From Plectosphaerella cucumerina (Eukaryota; Ascomycota; Sordariomycetes; Glomerellales; Plectosphaerellaceae): 64,000 bases of DNA. Shown here piece after piece: positions 41,564 through 53,500 of this stretch. The DNA lies in contig JAGPXD010000002.1 in assembly GCA_020746995.1 (NCBI GenBank), positions 3,720,001 through 3,784,000 of the forward strand. Reading direction: 5' to 3'. The notes under the pieces were generated by a model. The model was given only the letters and a program-made list of their open reading frames with translations, was not told the origin of the DNA and did not search any database. A program made the translations under genes and the position numbers. How positions within the stretch are numbered: position 1 is the stretch's first letter; every line of letters starts with the position of its first letter.

Positions 41564-42213
41564 TCAAGAAGACTGCCAGAATCTCCACTTCCTCCGGGTC
41601 CGGCCCCCAGAGGCGGACCCAGCCCAGTACTTCTCCAGCACGTGCCAGCCTTCGTCAGGGAGGTTGTCCAGTGATGCGTTGAGAAGGTCAATGCAGGCCC
41701 TGGAAGCTGGGAAGTGTTAGTAAAGTATCGTCGATGCCTCGTTTGGGAAGACGTACGCATCATGTCTGCGCCGAGATCGCTGCCGGCGGCAACCTGCATC
41801 CTGGTGGATTTGTAGCAGTTGTACTGCTGCTGCAGTGCGAGCATATCCTGCCAGAGGCTTTGGGCATCGGCCTCGCTGATGTCACTGGATGACCGGCGGC
41901 CGATCTGGAAAAACGCCCGAGGAGAAGTATCGATGACTGGGTGGGCACCGATGCTTGTCTTCGAGTGTCTGGCGACGTTGCCGGGTCTGCGGCTTTGATG
42001 GACGGCTCGTGGAAGAAGCGAAGGGAACGATGTGTTCAGGTCGTAGGTAGTGTCGGTTGAAGGGGCCTGGGAGATGTAGGTCTCGAAGATGCCCTTCTCG
42101 GCGCTGCAAGGAACGATCGCGTCGTCGTCGAAGAAGTTTGTCATCGTGCTGAGGTTTTGGCTGGAGGACAAGAGGCCAGAATGGGAGAAGGACGAGGGTT
42201 GCAGGATGGCCAT
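41564..42213 (-). CDS. Conserved fungal hypothetical protein, 199 aa
   Basis: Exon 1 (42213-41757) and exon 2 (41706-41564) around a 50-base intron with a CTAAC branch site join in frame to 199 residues. The start MAILQPSSFSHSGLLSSSQN is chosen as the first ATG that keeps the frame after an in-frame leader. The C-terminal third is ordered: SEADAQSLWQDMLALQQQYN, CYKSTRMQVAAGSDLGADMM, RACIDLLNASLDNLPDEGWH, then a basic end TRRKWRFW. I recognise this LLNxSLDNLPxEGW pattern from unnamed fungal proteins but no function is known. The N-terminal part is Ser-rich and probably disordered. There is no signal peptide or membrane helix. Confidence 0.75.
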
Positions 42214-43752
42214 GGTTGATGTTGAGAGCAGGCTGTTACAGGTTCCGATGTGACGTTCAGGTAGTGGTGATTCTGTCCTCTCGATGACACGTCGGCTGCA
42301 GGGAGATATATAACCCTTGGCGACCACTGACTTGAGATTTCCTTCGTTGAGAGACAGGGCAAACAGTGAGGCATCAACGGAGTGCTACCCGGGATGCCCT
42401 CCTCGAATCAGGCCAGGACAAGCCCTTCGGCTCTCGCCCGAGATCTTTCTTGTGTGCAGGGCTTGCTGTGCTTCTGCATCCAGGCCTGAACTTGTCCGCC
42501 CTAGGTTTGGCGGTGGAGTGAGGGCGGGAAGTGGGGAATGCGGCTCGAATATCAACAGCCTCTAGTTGGGAAACTTGAGGCAGCGCGGAACACTGAAGTC
42601 GCAGATTGTTGGGCTGGAGCGTGATGAGTGTGGATCCTAGCGGCGGGCGGGCTCTTTTGCGATCAATGGACGGTCGAGGTCGAGGTCGAGGCCCCAACGC
42701 GTACACGCGCCTAGGACCTTCGTTGATATCGACGTCGGGCATCGGAGTGAAGAGGCGGTCAGTCTCGTGGTGGGAGGCGGCCACCCGGGCTATCTGGCGC
42801 CATCCGCCAACGGTCTTGTGCGAGTGGGGGGATGACTCTGGTTTCACCGGCCAAGTGACCCGGTGTGTCAAATGATCGAGGCGAAATGGCGGGAAGCGCG
42901 CGTCGCCGATTCGCTTGGGCCTTGGGGTCTGGGAAACATCTGGATCCATTTGACATGTTCATGCCCAAGGGTCCATCCAGATACTTCTGTGTCGTAAGTT
43001 GTGAAGAAAACTCTGCCATCGGGTTGAGTGGTGTCAGGGAAGACAAATCTGGTCGCCATCCGTGTCTCGACGGACGACCTCAAGCGCACATGAGGTCGAC
43101 ATGGCGACGCAGCCGCTGTTCAAGCAAGGAAGAGACGTGTCCGATATCGGGAGAGGTATATGCTGAGGCGAGCAGCTCACCACCTTGGTGTTTCACAGCT
43201 TCCTGAACTCAAGAGATCATGGGGCATGATGTGGGAGCGAGCTCGTTAAGGAGTGACCTCTAACCACTTCAGGATGTGGGCAAGATGCTGCCCCCACGTC
43301 CTCACCGAGATGACATAAGCCTCGGTGTGCTCTCGCAACCCTGTCATCACGGCGCGTCCCCGTTTCCTGCAGCAGCCCGTCTCGCAAATTGTCTTTTGTT
43401 GCACAGCGATCTGCTTCTGCTGAATCGAGCATCGATACCCGGCTGATCTACGCCACCTATTTCTTGGATTACGCACGCCTTATGATTTGATTCAGCGTCA
43501 CCGAGGCCATACGCGCCATCTCCAGCTCCAGCGACAGCACATCGTCGCCAAGTACATCTTATCGCAACTGCGCAGGGCCCCGCGACAAAGGGCTCCCCGA
43601 CCCTCGCTTGCGCTCCGTCTGCGCTCCGTCATCTGACGATCCCGACATCCCAGGACCAGTAATGCCGGTGGAATAGGCCTCTAGGCCTTGTTTCTGCTTG
43701 CGAACAGCCACCGACCGGCCTTGCTGGAACGCAGCCCGACTCCTAGCCCATC
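42214..43752. other. Intergenic, 1.5 kb, divergent promoters
   Basis: This separates the - strand hypothetical gene from the + strand glycosyltransferase-like gene and must contain both promoters. Three GGTCGA units occur at 42671-42688. Frames of up to 190 codons have no domain. Confidence 0.5.
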
Positions 43753-45228
43753 ATGCGCAGGCCTCGCCGGCTGTTGACGCTGCTTGTCGCTATCATTGTC
43801 GCGTACTCGCTCTTCACTGTTCTCACAAACAACTCTTCCTACCGGCGAAGTGCGGCAGAAGAGGAACCGGACAGCTTCGACAATGGCGACAAATCTCATG
43901 CGCCGAAGAACAATCGACCGGCCCCTGTACCCGACAGACCCGAGGACCCGGGCGCAAGAAACGGCAGACCGCATCCAAAGTACAAGCCGTCGCCGACAGA
44001 CAAGCCCTCGCCGATCCAAGACCCCTTCCCACTGCTGGCGAAGTCGACGCCACCGCCAATACCCGAGTGGAATCGAGCCAAGCCGGACCTACACAAGAAG
44101 TACGACATTGCGTTTGCTCCGCCGCTGCTCGTTGGCTTCGGTCGGAATTGGCCCATGCTTTTGCAGACAGTCGTGTCGTACATCACGGCTGGCTGGCCAG
44201 CCGAACAGATCTACGTGATCGAGAATACGGGCGTGCAGGCGAGCAACAAGAAGGGAAAGCTCTCCCTGCAGAACCCCTTCTACCTCAACTACGACCAGCT
44301 GAAGAAGCTGGGCGTCAATGTGGTGCAGGCCCCCGTCCTCATGACGTTTGCGCAGCTGCAGAACTTCTACATCCACCTAGCCAACGAGCACGACTGGCCC
44401 TTCTACTTTTGGTCCCACATGGACGTTCTGGCGCTATCCTTCGAGGACGGGGAGGACGGGCGGCCAAAGTACAACGAGACTGGCTACATGACCATCTACG
44501 AGCTTGCGCTCAAGGCGCTGAAGGAGGCTGTCGATACCGACGACCAGTGGGGTCTGCGCTTCTTCGCCTACGACCATCTCGCCTTGGTTAATCGCAAGGC
44601 GTACGAGGACGTGGGCGGGTGGGATGTCATGATCCCGTTCTACATCGGCGACTGTGACATGCATTCACGCCTGACAATGGCGGGCTGGAGCCAGAGAGAT
44701 GCCAAGGCGGGCATTGTCACAGACGTCGCGCTGGCCCTGGACGACCTACTGGCTCTGTACCGCGTGCCCGGGCTTAAGCCCAGCTTTACAGACCCCAGCC
44801 CGCCCCCGCCAGAGAAGGGAAAGAAGAAGGGCGGCAAGAAGGGCCGCCGCGACGAGACCAAGGAGGACGAGCGGACAGAGGAAGAGAAGCTCCAAGAGGC
44901 TGAGCTGCTCAAGGCCGACCAGCTCAAGGACATTGAGGATCCGCTGGAGAAGTGGAAGGCCCTCAAGAAGACGGCGGACGACATGTTCCACCACAAGCAC
45001 GGGAACACAGGCCCTCTGGGGCGCAACACATGGCAGCAAGGCCAGCACGGCGGCGTCGGCGAACCCTACTACTATCCCAACGACGGGCTTCACGAGGCCA
45101 TCGAGATCATCACCGAAGCCGGAAGACAAGTGTACGCGAAGAAATGGGGACATCGGGGATGCGATCTGATAGACGGCGCCGGCCTGGAGCTCTGGGATCA
45201 GTGGAAGGTCAAGCAAGACTGGAACTAG
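43753..45228 (+). CDS. Probable type II membrane glycosyltransferase-like protein, 491 aa
   Basis: This is a single exon. MRRPRRLLTLLVAIIVAYSL gives a basic start and a signal-anchor helix (about 7-24), so the body should face the Golgi lumen. A Pro-rich stem (about 40-110) follows. The core begins KKYDIAFAPPLLVGFGRNWP and contains QTVVSYITAGWPAEQIYVIE, an HMD triplet in FYFWSHMDVLALSFE (a DxD-like position), RFFAYDHLALVNRKAYEDVG and GWDVMIPFYIGDCDMHSRLT, a GT-A-like order of strands and acidic residues. The C-terminal part has a Lys/Glu-rich coil (EKGKKKGGKKGRRDETKEDE) and ends KWGHRGCDLIDGAGLELWDQ. The donor, acceptor and GT family cannot be set from sequence by eye; family 2-like folds are the nearest guess. 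Confidence 0.75.
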   Translation: MRRPRRLLTLLVAIIVAYSLFTVLTNNSSYRRSAAEEEPDSFDNGDKSHAPKNNRPAPVPDRPEDPGARNGRPHPKYKPSPTDKPSPIQDPFPLLAKSTPPPIPEWNRAKPDLHKKYDIAFAPPLLVGFGRNWPMLLQTVVSYITAGWPAEQIYVIENTGVQASNKKGKLSLQNPFYLNYDQLKKLGVNVVQAPVLMTFAQLQNFYIHLANEHDWPFYFWSHMDVLALSFEDGEDGRPKYNETGYMTIYELALKALKEAVDTDDQWGLRFFAYDHLALVNRKAYEDVGGWDVMIPFYIGDCDMHSRLTMAGWSQRDAKAGIVTDVALALDDLLALYRVPGLKPSFTDPSPPPPEKGKKKGGKKGRRDETKEDERTEEEKLQEAELLKADQLKDIEDPLEKWKALKKTADDMFHHKHGNTGPLGRNTWQQGQHGGVGEPYYYPNDGLHEAIEIITEAGRQVYAKKWGHRGCDLIDGAGLELWDQWKVKQDWN

Positions 45229-47323
45229 AGAGCCCAGATAATCGAACGATAGACCGTTTCTCTGATTTGCATCCGTTGATGCGATCCTCGGCGATGACCC
45301 AGGGTGAGGAGCATCTGTCGTCATCGACAGGTGCCGGACGGGCCGGATTCCTCGCGGAGGAAAGGGGGCCAGATGGGAATGGAGCATGGGATTTCGAGCA
45401 AGTCGATCGGAGAGCAAGATTCAGAGTTCGGGAGGGACCTGGCAGGTGTCACACCGTCGATGTCATGCTGGCGCGGGATTGACGTCATGCAACGCTCAGA
45501 GACTCGGACTCGGAGGAAACGGCGGCGAGTTCGTGGCGGTGGGAGGCGCGGAAAGCGGTGGGGAAATGGTGGAGAGGGCTTGGAGGCGACACCACAGTTG
45601 GCCACCACCGCCGTGACAAGTCTATCCGTCACCGAGTCGGCCGTTTCGTTCACCTCGGTTGTGAGTTGGCCCGGTCCGGTGGCCTTCTTTCCTCCTGTCC
45701 AGTCGTTGTCGTTCTCGTTTGGCCGTCGCCAGCGGCATCGCTTGGAGCCCTATCAGAGCGCGAGCGTGCCATGCGTTGGCGGGGGACGACGTCCGTGGTG
45801 GAGGGTTGAGGGGCTGCTGATGAGGGGTCCGGTGCCCCTTTCTGCGGGCGACCCGGCCTGCCGGCCGAAGCAGCGGGCGGCTTCCAGTCAGTGTCCCAGC
45901 AGATCACGGGGCAGCCTTTGTGCCGGTCGGTGTTATCGTGACCGCCTTTCCCACCCGACGTCGGCGCGTGCCGGATGACTCGCATGAATCATATTTCGTG
46001 ATCTTAGGGGATACAGTCAGCTGGCCACCGACGGGAAAGGCCGAGAGAGAGTCGATTAATCCATGCGAAATCGAGATGTGAGAGAACTCGGCTGGGCTGG
46101 TTCGGTCAGAACATGGGGCCGCCTTGCATTTGCCCTGCCCTGCCCTGCCCTGCCCTGGCCTGCCTTGTCACTGCCACGAACGTGCCGGACCCGCTCCAGC
46201 CGCCCGGCGTTGTCAACAGGTTTGGGCATTGCCTGCGTCTGCGTCTGACACGCGTCTCACGCAGAGGGCAGCCTGGCGAACTCACCGAAGGACTTGGCGG
46301 GCTTCTGTCCTGTGCGGCTGGAGTCGCACCGATGAGTATCATTGCCCTAAACGGGCAGGCGGAGGAATCAGTGCCCCATCACTCACAGCCCTGCGCCAAG
46401 TGGCGGGTCAGCATTCGGCTTCCTACTTTGAGTGGCACCGAGTACAAGTCCAAGTCCTACGACGAAGGCGTTGAGGCCGCTTCGGAGAACAAATGGATGG
46501 GGGCGGGCGTTACTCGCGGTCGCGCCGCCAAACGTAAACTCGACGAGTTTAATAGGCCTTCGGCGAAGGACCGGTATGGCGTAGGGATGACAAGGAGGCG
46601 ACAGGAACCAGGCCGGGGCGGCGTTGGGATGGCGGAAAACGCCATGTGATAACGGCCAAGACACCGTCGGGTCTTGGACGGATCTTGGTGTGGAGAGCGG
46701 TGCGGGCGGGACCTGTTTTCGCGGGGTTTGCCTTGGACTCGAACCGCGGGCGACGTGCAGACCGCCCAGGTGGCGGAGGGGCTGCCTGCCGCCGGGCTGG
46801 GGAAGGGGGCCTTGGCTCGACTCGGAGTGAGGGTCATTGGGGGTCTTGTTTCGATATTGCCAGATCCATAAGTACAGACGGCCGCCCCTGGTGACGCGGT
46901 CGCTTCCTCGACTTGGTCAGGTATCTCCAGAACCTCGCTTCAGAAGCAAACCAATACTTTTGTCCAATCCACTCCATTGTACTCGCTTCAGACCGTGACA
47001 CACCCTCAGCTCAGTTCAGCCCGACTCACAGCTGAGCTGCACCCTCAACCCAATCACTCACCGAACACGTCTGGGCCGCCTGACCACCCCTCACGACCAA
47101 AGTTGGAGAACACACTCAGCCTGGCCCATTCGCGTCCAGACCTGCGCCCGACTCCCAACACGGACGGTTCTCCCCTCGCCCGTAAACGCCCGATACCACT
47201 CCAGCCGCTCCCTCGCCAGGCCTTATAAGTCTGCCTCCGCCCAGCCCGCGCTCTTCGACGCAGCCGCTCCCCGATCTGAGACCTTCTGGCCTCACTGTGA
47301 ATCCAAGACGGTCTCCCACAACA
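45229..47323. other. Intergenic, 2.1 kb
   Basis: No supported gene is present. GC-rich frames of up to 220 codons overlap on both strands without domains. A TGCCC pentamer repeat lies at 46131-46155. The last 350 bases are CA/CT-rich and look like the promoter and leader of the small gene at 47324. Confidence 0.5.
46131..46155 (+). repeat. TGCCC pentanucleotide repeat, 5 copies
   Basis: Five perfect TGCCC units occur, followed by diverged ones (TGGCC, TGCCT). It is a simple microsatellite in non-coding DNA. Confidence 0.85.
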
Positions 47324-47637
47324 ATGGCGCCCGGATCATCAAATCAACAGACCGTGTGTCGCCCGCAGCACGGCGCGGCCTCGGACACCTGGATACCCGT
47401 CACCGAGATCCAGGACGACGACCTCCAATTTGGCGGCAAGTCTCTATGCGAATGGTACGAGGAGGACCGCCGGCGGCTGAGCCACGGCTCCTCGTCTGAG
47501 GACGAGGCCCCTCGCGGCCGCCAAAGGGTGAGTCTTCACACATGAAGTGTTCATTACCGGAGGACCCGGGCTGATCATCCCCGCGTTAGGCACGAACCCG
47601 CCACGTCTCCGACGATGAGGGGGAGAAGAAGTTCTGA
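47324..47637 (+). CDS. Small acidic fungal protein, 83 aa
   Basis: Exon 1 (47324-47527) and exon 2 (47590-47637) around a 62-base intron (GTGAGT...GTTAG) encode 83 residues. The middle is the ordered part: SDTWIPVTEIQDDDLQFGGK followed by SLCEWYEEDRR. The tail SHGSSSEDEAPRGRQ and SDDEGEKKF is acidic and Ser-rich, with casein-kinase-like SSSEDE and SDDE sites. The GGKSLCEWYEEDRR element recalls a short motif in other unnamed Sordariomycete proteins; I cannot name it. There is no signal peptide or membrane helix. The clean intron and stop after it support a real gene. Confidence 0.65.
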
Positions 47638-48080
47638 GGCGATTTTGCCTCAAGACACACACACACACACAATTTGCGCATGTTCTTGCTTTACGTTCGC
47701 TGTCATGAAAGGCATGCATGATACCCTGCATCGATCGCTGCATCTAGATACGATACCTCACGCCATGGCGTTTTTTGTTTTGGTCCAGCATTATTTTTCG
47801 CGTGACGGCTTTGAGCCGGGTCCGCGACTCTGCATTTCTGGGAGCTCATTCGTTTGTATTTGCTGGGTTTACTGGAGGCCGCTGCCCTCATCCTAGATGA
47901 TTCATTATGACATACCTACGCAATGAAGTCGTAGGAAATTGACGATGGACATGCCAAGTCGATTTGCCTTGCGGGATGAATGATTTGATGCTGTAAAATG
48001 GATATGAAGATACGCCTGAGAAGATGACGAGAGGATCAAACCCGATACTACATCACGCTCGCCAAGCCAGCGTGTCAACC
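47638..48080. other. Intergenic between convergent genes
   Basis: These 443 bases lie between the small acidic gene (+) and the DUF3429 gene (-). Apart from the AC run nothing is seen. Confidence 0.6.
47655..47671 (+). repeat. AC dinucleotide run
   Basis: About eight AC units lie 18 bases after the stop codon of the small acidic protein gene, within its likely 3' untranslated region. Confidence 0.8.
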
Positions 48081-49676
48081 CTACTGGTTGCCCTTCTTGC
48101 CCTTTGCCACAACATTACCCTCGCTGTCTGTGGGCTCGCCGTCCGTGGTGCCGCCCTTGCGCTTACCACCATCCTTGCTCTCCTTATCCTTCTTGTCCTT
48201 GCCCTCGTCCTTCTTCTCATCTCCGCCTTCGTCCTTCTTCTCACCTTCGCCTTCGTCCTTCTTCTCGTCTTCCCCATCGTCCTTCTTCCCGTCCTCTCCG
48301 TCGTCCTTCTTATCATCTTCCTCGTCGTCTTTGCTGTTCTCCTCGTCCTCGTCCTCGCTCTCGTTCTTGCCCTCATCATCCTCACCTTCGGCAGCCTTGT
48401 CAGACTTCTTCTTCTCCCCTGATTCGTCCTTGTCCTTCGGGGCTTTGCTGTCGGAGGAGCCCGATGCTCCCTTCTCTTCGTCCGAAGACTTGTCCTTCTT
48501 GGACTTGGATGCCGCCTTCTTCTTCTCGGCCTTCTTCTTCTCGGCCTTCTCCTTCTCCTTTTCGGCCTTCTCCCTCTCCGCCCGGTTCTTCTTCTTCTCT
48601 TCCTCTTCGAGCTTGACCCAGTCGATCCGCTCATCTGTCTTGTTCTTGTGCATGCTGTCGGAAAGTCCCTGGCCGAGACGAGGCGCCGCATAGCCAATCT
48701 TGGCCCTTCCCACCAGGCTGACAAAGATCGCGACGCCTACGATGGCGGTGAGAATGAAGCGGTACCGTCCGTACCATGTCGGGGCCCAGCCACGAGTGGT
48801 GGCATTCGTGTCAGCCATGTAGAGAAGTGTGAAGGCGGCAAACTGCGAGGTCAGGGCTGCCTCGATCGGCATGAGAAGAGTAGGCCAGGCGATGACTGGG
48901 GCAAGAACTCCCATGGCGTAGCGGAACCTGGTTCGAGCGGCAGAGCTATCGCGTGCTCCATATTCCATTCCCTGGTTCAAATGTCAGACCAACGACCTCG
49001 AGGTCTGGACAAAACTTACCCAGTGGACTGCGCCCAAAAATGAAATGATGACGGCGCCGTAGCCAAGCTGGATTGGCTCCAACAGAGCAAGCAGAGCCTG
49101 AGCATCATCGTGGTTCATGTAGATGTGATTTAGGACGGCCGAGCTTGACGGCCATGTGGTGTTCAGATCCCAGCTTAAGTACACCGTCGAAAGAGAAGTG
49201 AAAAGATACGGGATGGTGCCCGCAAGGCCGAGGTAAAACGGCTCCTTCGGAACATCTTCCATTCGGAATGTGTCTTTGACGATATCCTGCCATGGTCATC
49301 AGCAATCGCGTCCGAGTCCTTCAAGGAGGTGCTGGCGAACAATGTCATGCTGCAAACCATCAGTCACACTGCCACCGGTCCCCGGGCCCGTTGGGCCGCC
49401 CTCGAAGAGCTTCCGCGTTGTTGAGTCGGTCGAAACCTCTTCAGGTCGCGCCTCTAGCTTCTTCGCCGCAGTCTTTTTCTCGGCAGCGACATCGATCTTG
49501 TCGAATGGGCTGCCGGCATAGTAGGCCTTGCTTACGCGAGGCGCGAGGCGCGGGACAATCCGCCTTGTCGCAGCAAATCGGCCTCCTGCGCCGGCGAGCG
49601 CGGCCGTGTGGGCGGCAGCTCGAGAGCTACGCGCAAATGGGGCGGAGAGGGACAAAAGTCGCGTGGAAGAGAGCAT
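48081..49676 (-). CDS. DUF3429 (TMEM69-like) membrane protein with charged tail, 497 aa
   Basis: Three exons (49676-49341, 49286-49020 and 48971-48081) encode 497 residues. MLSSTRLLSLSAPFARSSRA starts an Arg/Ser/Ala-rich presequence, so mitochondrial import is likely. The DUF3429 core follows: KEPFYLGLAGTIPYLFTSLS, QALLALLEPIQLGYGAVIIS then FLGAVHWGMEYG, YAMGVLAPVIAWPTLLMPIE, QFAAFTLLYMAD and a last helix FILTAIVGVAIFVSLVG, about five membrane segments. Human TMEM69 belongs to the same family; its function is unknown. After the core comes a 200-residue Lys/Glu/Asp tail (KAEKKKAEKKKAASKSKKDK, then GEDGKKDDGEDEKKDEG repeats), unusually long for the family. The first donor is weak (ATT|GTTCGC) and the junction reads HDIDIVKD, so it may be off by two residues. 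Confidence 0.85.
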
Positions 49677-50593
49677 CTTGGCTGCTTCAGAGACTGCCGA
49701 GATCGTATTACTGAATTGATTTGGCGAGGTGTGCCACTGCTGTCGAGTTCGACGCGACGAGACTGGAGGAGGCGGTCGGTCTTCTTGTGTCTCGTGCTGC
49801 CACAGGGGGGGGGGGCTAGCTCCCCACAGTCTTCTGCCAAGGCATCCCCGGATAAGAGGGGAAAAGACGTAGGTGGTAGCTCCGCGTGCGATCGATGCTC
49901 ATCGGTTGCCGGGTCGCTCTGAATTCCTGGCAGGTGCACCGGGTGCGACGTGAGAAAGCATAGCTCGCCCGTACCTGAAGGAGCTGTGACGTAGTGGGTG
50001 TGGCTGAAGCTCCCGGAGCTACCCCTCCACTCCCGCTTCCTGACGCTGAACCTCGAGGGAAACCACCCGAGGGGGTGGACGTAGGATCCTCCGGGCGGGG
50101 GTTCCTCGCGGATTCGTGCAGCGTCATCATGCCGCGGCTCCCTCCTAACCTCATGCCATCAATCCATTTGCCTTTACTCCAACCCCCGACAAGGCCGAAC
50201 CGGTTCTTGGGACAAAGCTCCAAGCCCATCTGTCCCCAATTTTGCAACTGTCACTTTTTGGTCGCCGTCGCCGACGGTCGCGCCAGCGTTGCAACAGTCC
50301 GTTTCTACTCCGAACCAGGCCCCTGCCCACCTAGCTGACCAGTCTCTGCATCCAGCCCTTTCCTACAGCCAGAAGCCCGATCGACGCCCAATGACGCGAG
50401 ACTTCCTACTTCGAAGTGTCCGCTGAATCCGACAACGTTCCTCCATCTGCGGCACTGAAGCGTTCAGTTTTGCCCATCGCGACTTCCCCCACAAGCTCCG
50501 CCGTGCCGATGCCGATGCTCGTTACAAGACGATAGTCGACACCTTCCATCCCATTCACAACCCAGCCGGGGTTACGGCAAAGAATCTGTCAAG
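49677..50593. other. Intergenic, divergent promoters of the DUF3429 gene and VPS13
   Basis: These 917 bases separate two start codons on opposite strands. There is an 11-12-base G run near 49806. I see no gene. Confidence 0.6.
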
Positions 50594-53500
50594 ATGTTGG
50601 AAGGACTCGTTGCCGGCCTGCTGAACAGGTTCCTGGGCATGTACGTGAAGAACTTCGACCCCGCACAGCTCAAGGTTGGCATCTGGTCCGGAGACGTCAA
50701 GCTGAGGAATCTCGAACTGCGGCGCGAAGCACTTGATCAGCTGAAACTGCCCATCAACGTCCTCGAAGGGCATCTCGGCCAGCTTACGATTGTCATCCCA
50801 TGGTCCAACCTCCGAGGCGCACCAGTCAAGGTCTTCATTGAAGATGTCTTCCTCTTGGCATCACCGAAAGAAGATGCCGCATACGACGAGGAAGAAGAGG
50901 AGAGGAGAAAACTGCGTGTCAAGATGGAGAAGCTGGACTCCGCCGAGCTTCTCAAGGAAAGATCTCAGGAAGGTCTCAGCCAGGAGGAGCAGCAGAAGAG
51001 CCAGAGCTTCACGCAGAGCCTGGTCACCAAGATTGTCGACAACCTGCAGGTGACCGTGAAGAACATCCACGTCCGATATGAAGACTCCATCTCCACACCC
51101 GGCCACCCCTTCGCTCTTGGAGTCACCCTCCAGGAGTTCAGCGCAGTGAGCACCGACGGACAGTGGAAGCCGACGTTCATCCAGGATTCCACAAAGTCGA
51201 CCCACAAACTCGCCAAACTCGGCTCCCTTGCCGTGTACTGGAACACAGATACGGAGCTATTCGGGCCTGGCCGCGAAGTCGAAGATGGCTCGACACCACT
51301 GGGTCACGAAGAGATGGTCGAGAAGTTCAAGGGCCTGATCAGCACACCAGATAAGCCCCGATCCGATTACCAATTCATCCTCCGCCCCGTCAGCGGCCAA
51401 GCAAAGATTGTCCTCGACAAGACGGGAGAAGTGCGGATTCCAAAAGCAAAGGCCAGCCTATTGTTTGAAGAGATTGGCCTGGTCCTTGATGATGACCAGT
51501 ATCGCGACGGCCTCATGATGGTGGACTTGTTCCACTATTTCATCCGTCACCAAGAGTACAAGAAGTATCAGCCCAAGGGTGTCACTGTCAAGGAAGACCC
51601 GAAAGCCTGGTTCCGCTTCGCCGGAAATGCGGTTCTCGGCAAGATCCACGAACGCAACAGAAGATGGTCCTGGGACTACTTCCGCGAGCGCCGTGACGAC
51701 AGAATCCGATACATCCAGCTCTTCAAGAAGAAGAAACAGCAGCAGCAGCTGACTTCAGAAGAAGCAGAAGACCTCGATGGCTTGGAGAAGAAGCTCGATT
51801 ACGAGGACCTTCGCTTCTGGAGGTCCCTCGGCCGCAACCAGCTGAAGAAGGAGAACGCCGCAGCACTCAAGGCACACCCTCCGGCGCAACAACAGCAGGG
51901 CTGGGTGAGCTGGATATGGGGCACCAAGCCAGCCGAGCAACCGCAGGATATGGACGAGAACACGCACATCACCGAGGAGCAGAAGAAGGAGCTGTACGAT
52001 GCCATTGACTGGGACGAGAAGACAGCCCTGGCCGAGTCTGTCGACGAACCCCGCGATGCTATCAAGCTCCAGGTTGAAGCATCTCTGAGCACGGGCAGCT
52101 TCACACTCAAGAAAAACCAAGGCAACCGATTCCAGGACCTCATCAGTCTTCATTTCGACGTCTTCAAGGCCAAGGCTCTTCAGCGTCCAGACTCGTTCCT
52201 CGCCGCACTAAGCCTTGGTGGTCTTCGAGTGCGCGACGGCACCACATCCAACAGCCTCTTCCCGGAGATTGTCCGTGTCAAGGACGCCCCCGACGACATC
52301 GAGCACGGACAGATGACCCTGGAGGAGCTCGAGGCGAACGACGACGAACCCTTCTTCCAACTCGAGGTCGAACACAACCCGATCGAGCGAGACGGCGACA
52401 TTGCAGTGGTCGGCTCTTTGAAACCGCTTGAGATCATCTGGAATCCCAATTCGGTCGTCGGAGTGGCCGACTTCTTCCGCCCGCCGGAGCGACACATGGA
52501 GTCCATCAACGCTCTCATGGAATCTGCGGGCGCCACGGTGGAAGGCCTCCGTGAACAGACCCGCGCGGGTCTCGAATTCGCGCTGGAGGAGCACAAGACA
52601 ATCAACGCGCAGCTTGACCTCCAGGCACCCCTCATCATCGTGCCAGTCAGCATCGCCACCAAGGAATCCACCTGCCTCATCTTGGACGCTGGTCACATCA
52701 GCGTCACGAGTAAACTCGTGGACCAAGGAACAATGAAAGACATCCAGTCAAAGCAGCGGCAGGCGTACTCGGACGACGATTTCAAGCGGCTTGAGTCGGT
52801 CATGTACGACAAATTCCTCGTGAACCTCAAGTCGACCCAGCTACTCATCGGCCCCTCCATCAAGGCCACCAAAGCACAGCTCATCGATCGCGACGACTCT
52901 CTGCAATATCATGTGGTGGACCAGATCAATGTCGACTTCGTTGTCGAAACATCCATTCTGCCCAAAGCACCCAACCTTACCAAGCTCAAGGTCTCCGGTC
53001 ACCTGCCCGTTCTTCACGTCTCCGTGTCCGACTCGAAGTACAAAAACCTGATGAGGATCATCGACGTGGCCATACCCAAGTTTGGTGCGGACAAGGAGCA
53101 GCCCCAGGGCCGGATCCAGGGGTCTGCATCGCCCCGACAGAGACCCCGACTCACCAGCTCTGCGTCAAACAAATCCAGAAAGGGCCACGAACGCCGGAAG
53201 TCGTCACAATTCCCATTCCTGCAGCCTCAGACCGCCATCGTCCTCGATGATGCGGAACTGGACGAGGACGACCCTGATGACTTCAAGGATGCATCTGACG
53301 GCGGCGGCAACGAGCAGCTGAAGATGCAGCAGCGGTCTTTCGAGATCAAGTTCAAGGTCGACACTTTGAAGGGCTCGCTGTACCGCAGCGACGTGGACAA
53401 GAAGCGGCCCGATCAGCTTCTAGTGGAGCTGGTTGCGAACGACTTCGACCTGGAATTCTACATTCGACCCTTCGACATGGCAGCCGAGGTGTCTCTTGGC

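Noticed and set aside
46725..46770. A - strand GGTTCGAGTCC resembling a tRNA B box
   Set aside because: The flanks do not pair as a T stem, and no A box, anticodon arm or acceptor stem is found upstream.
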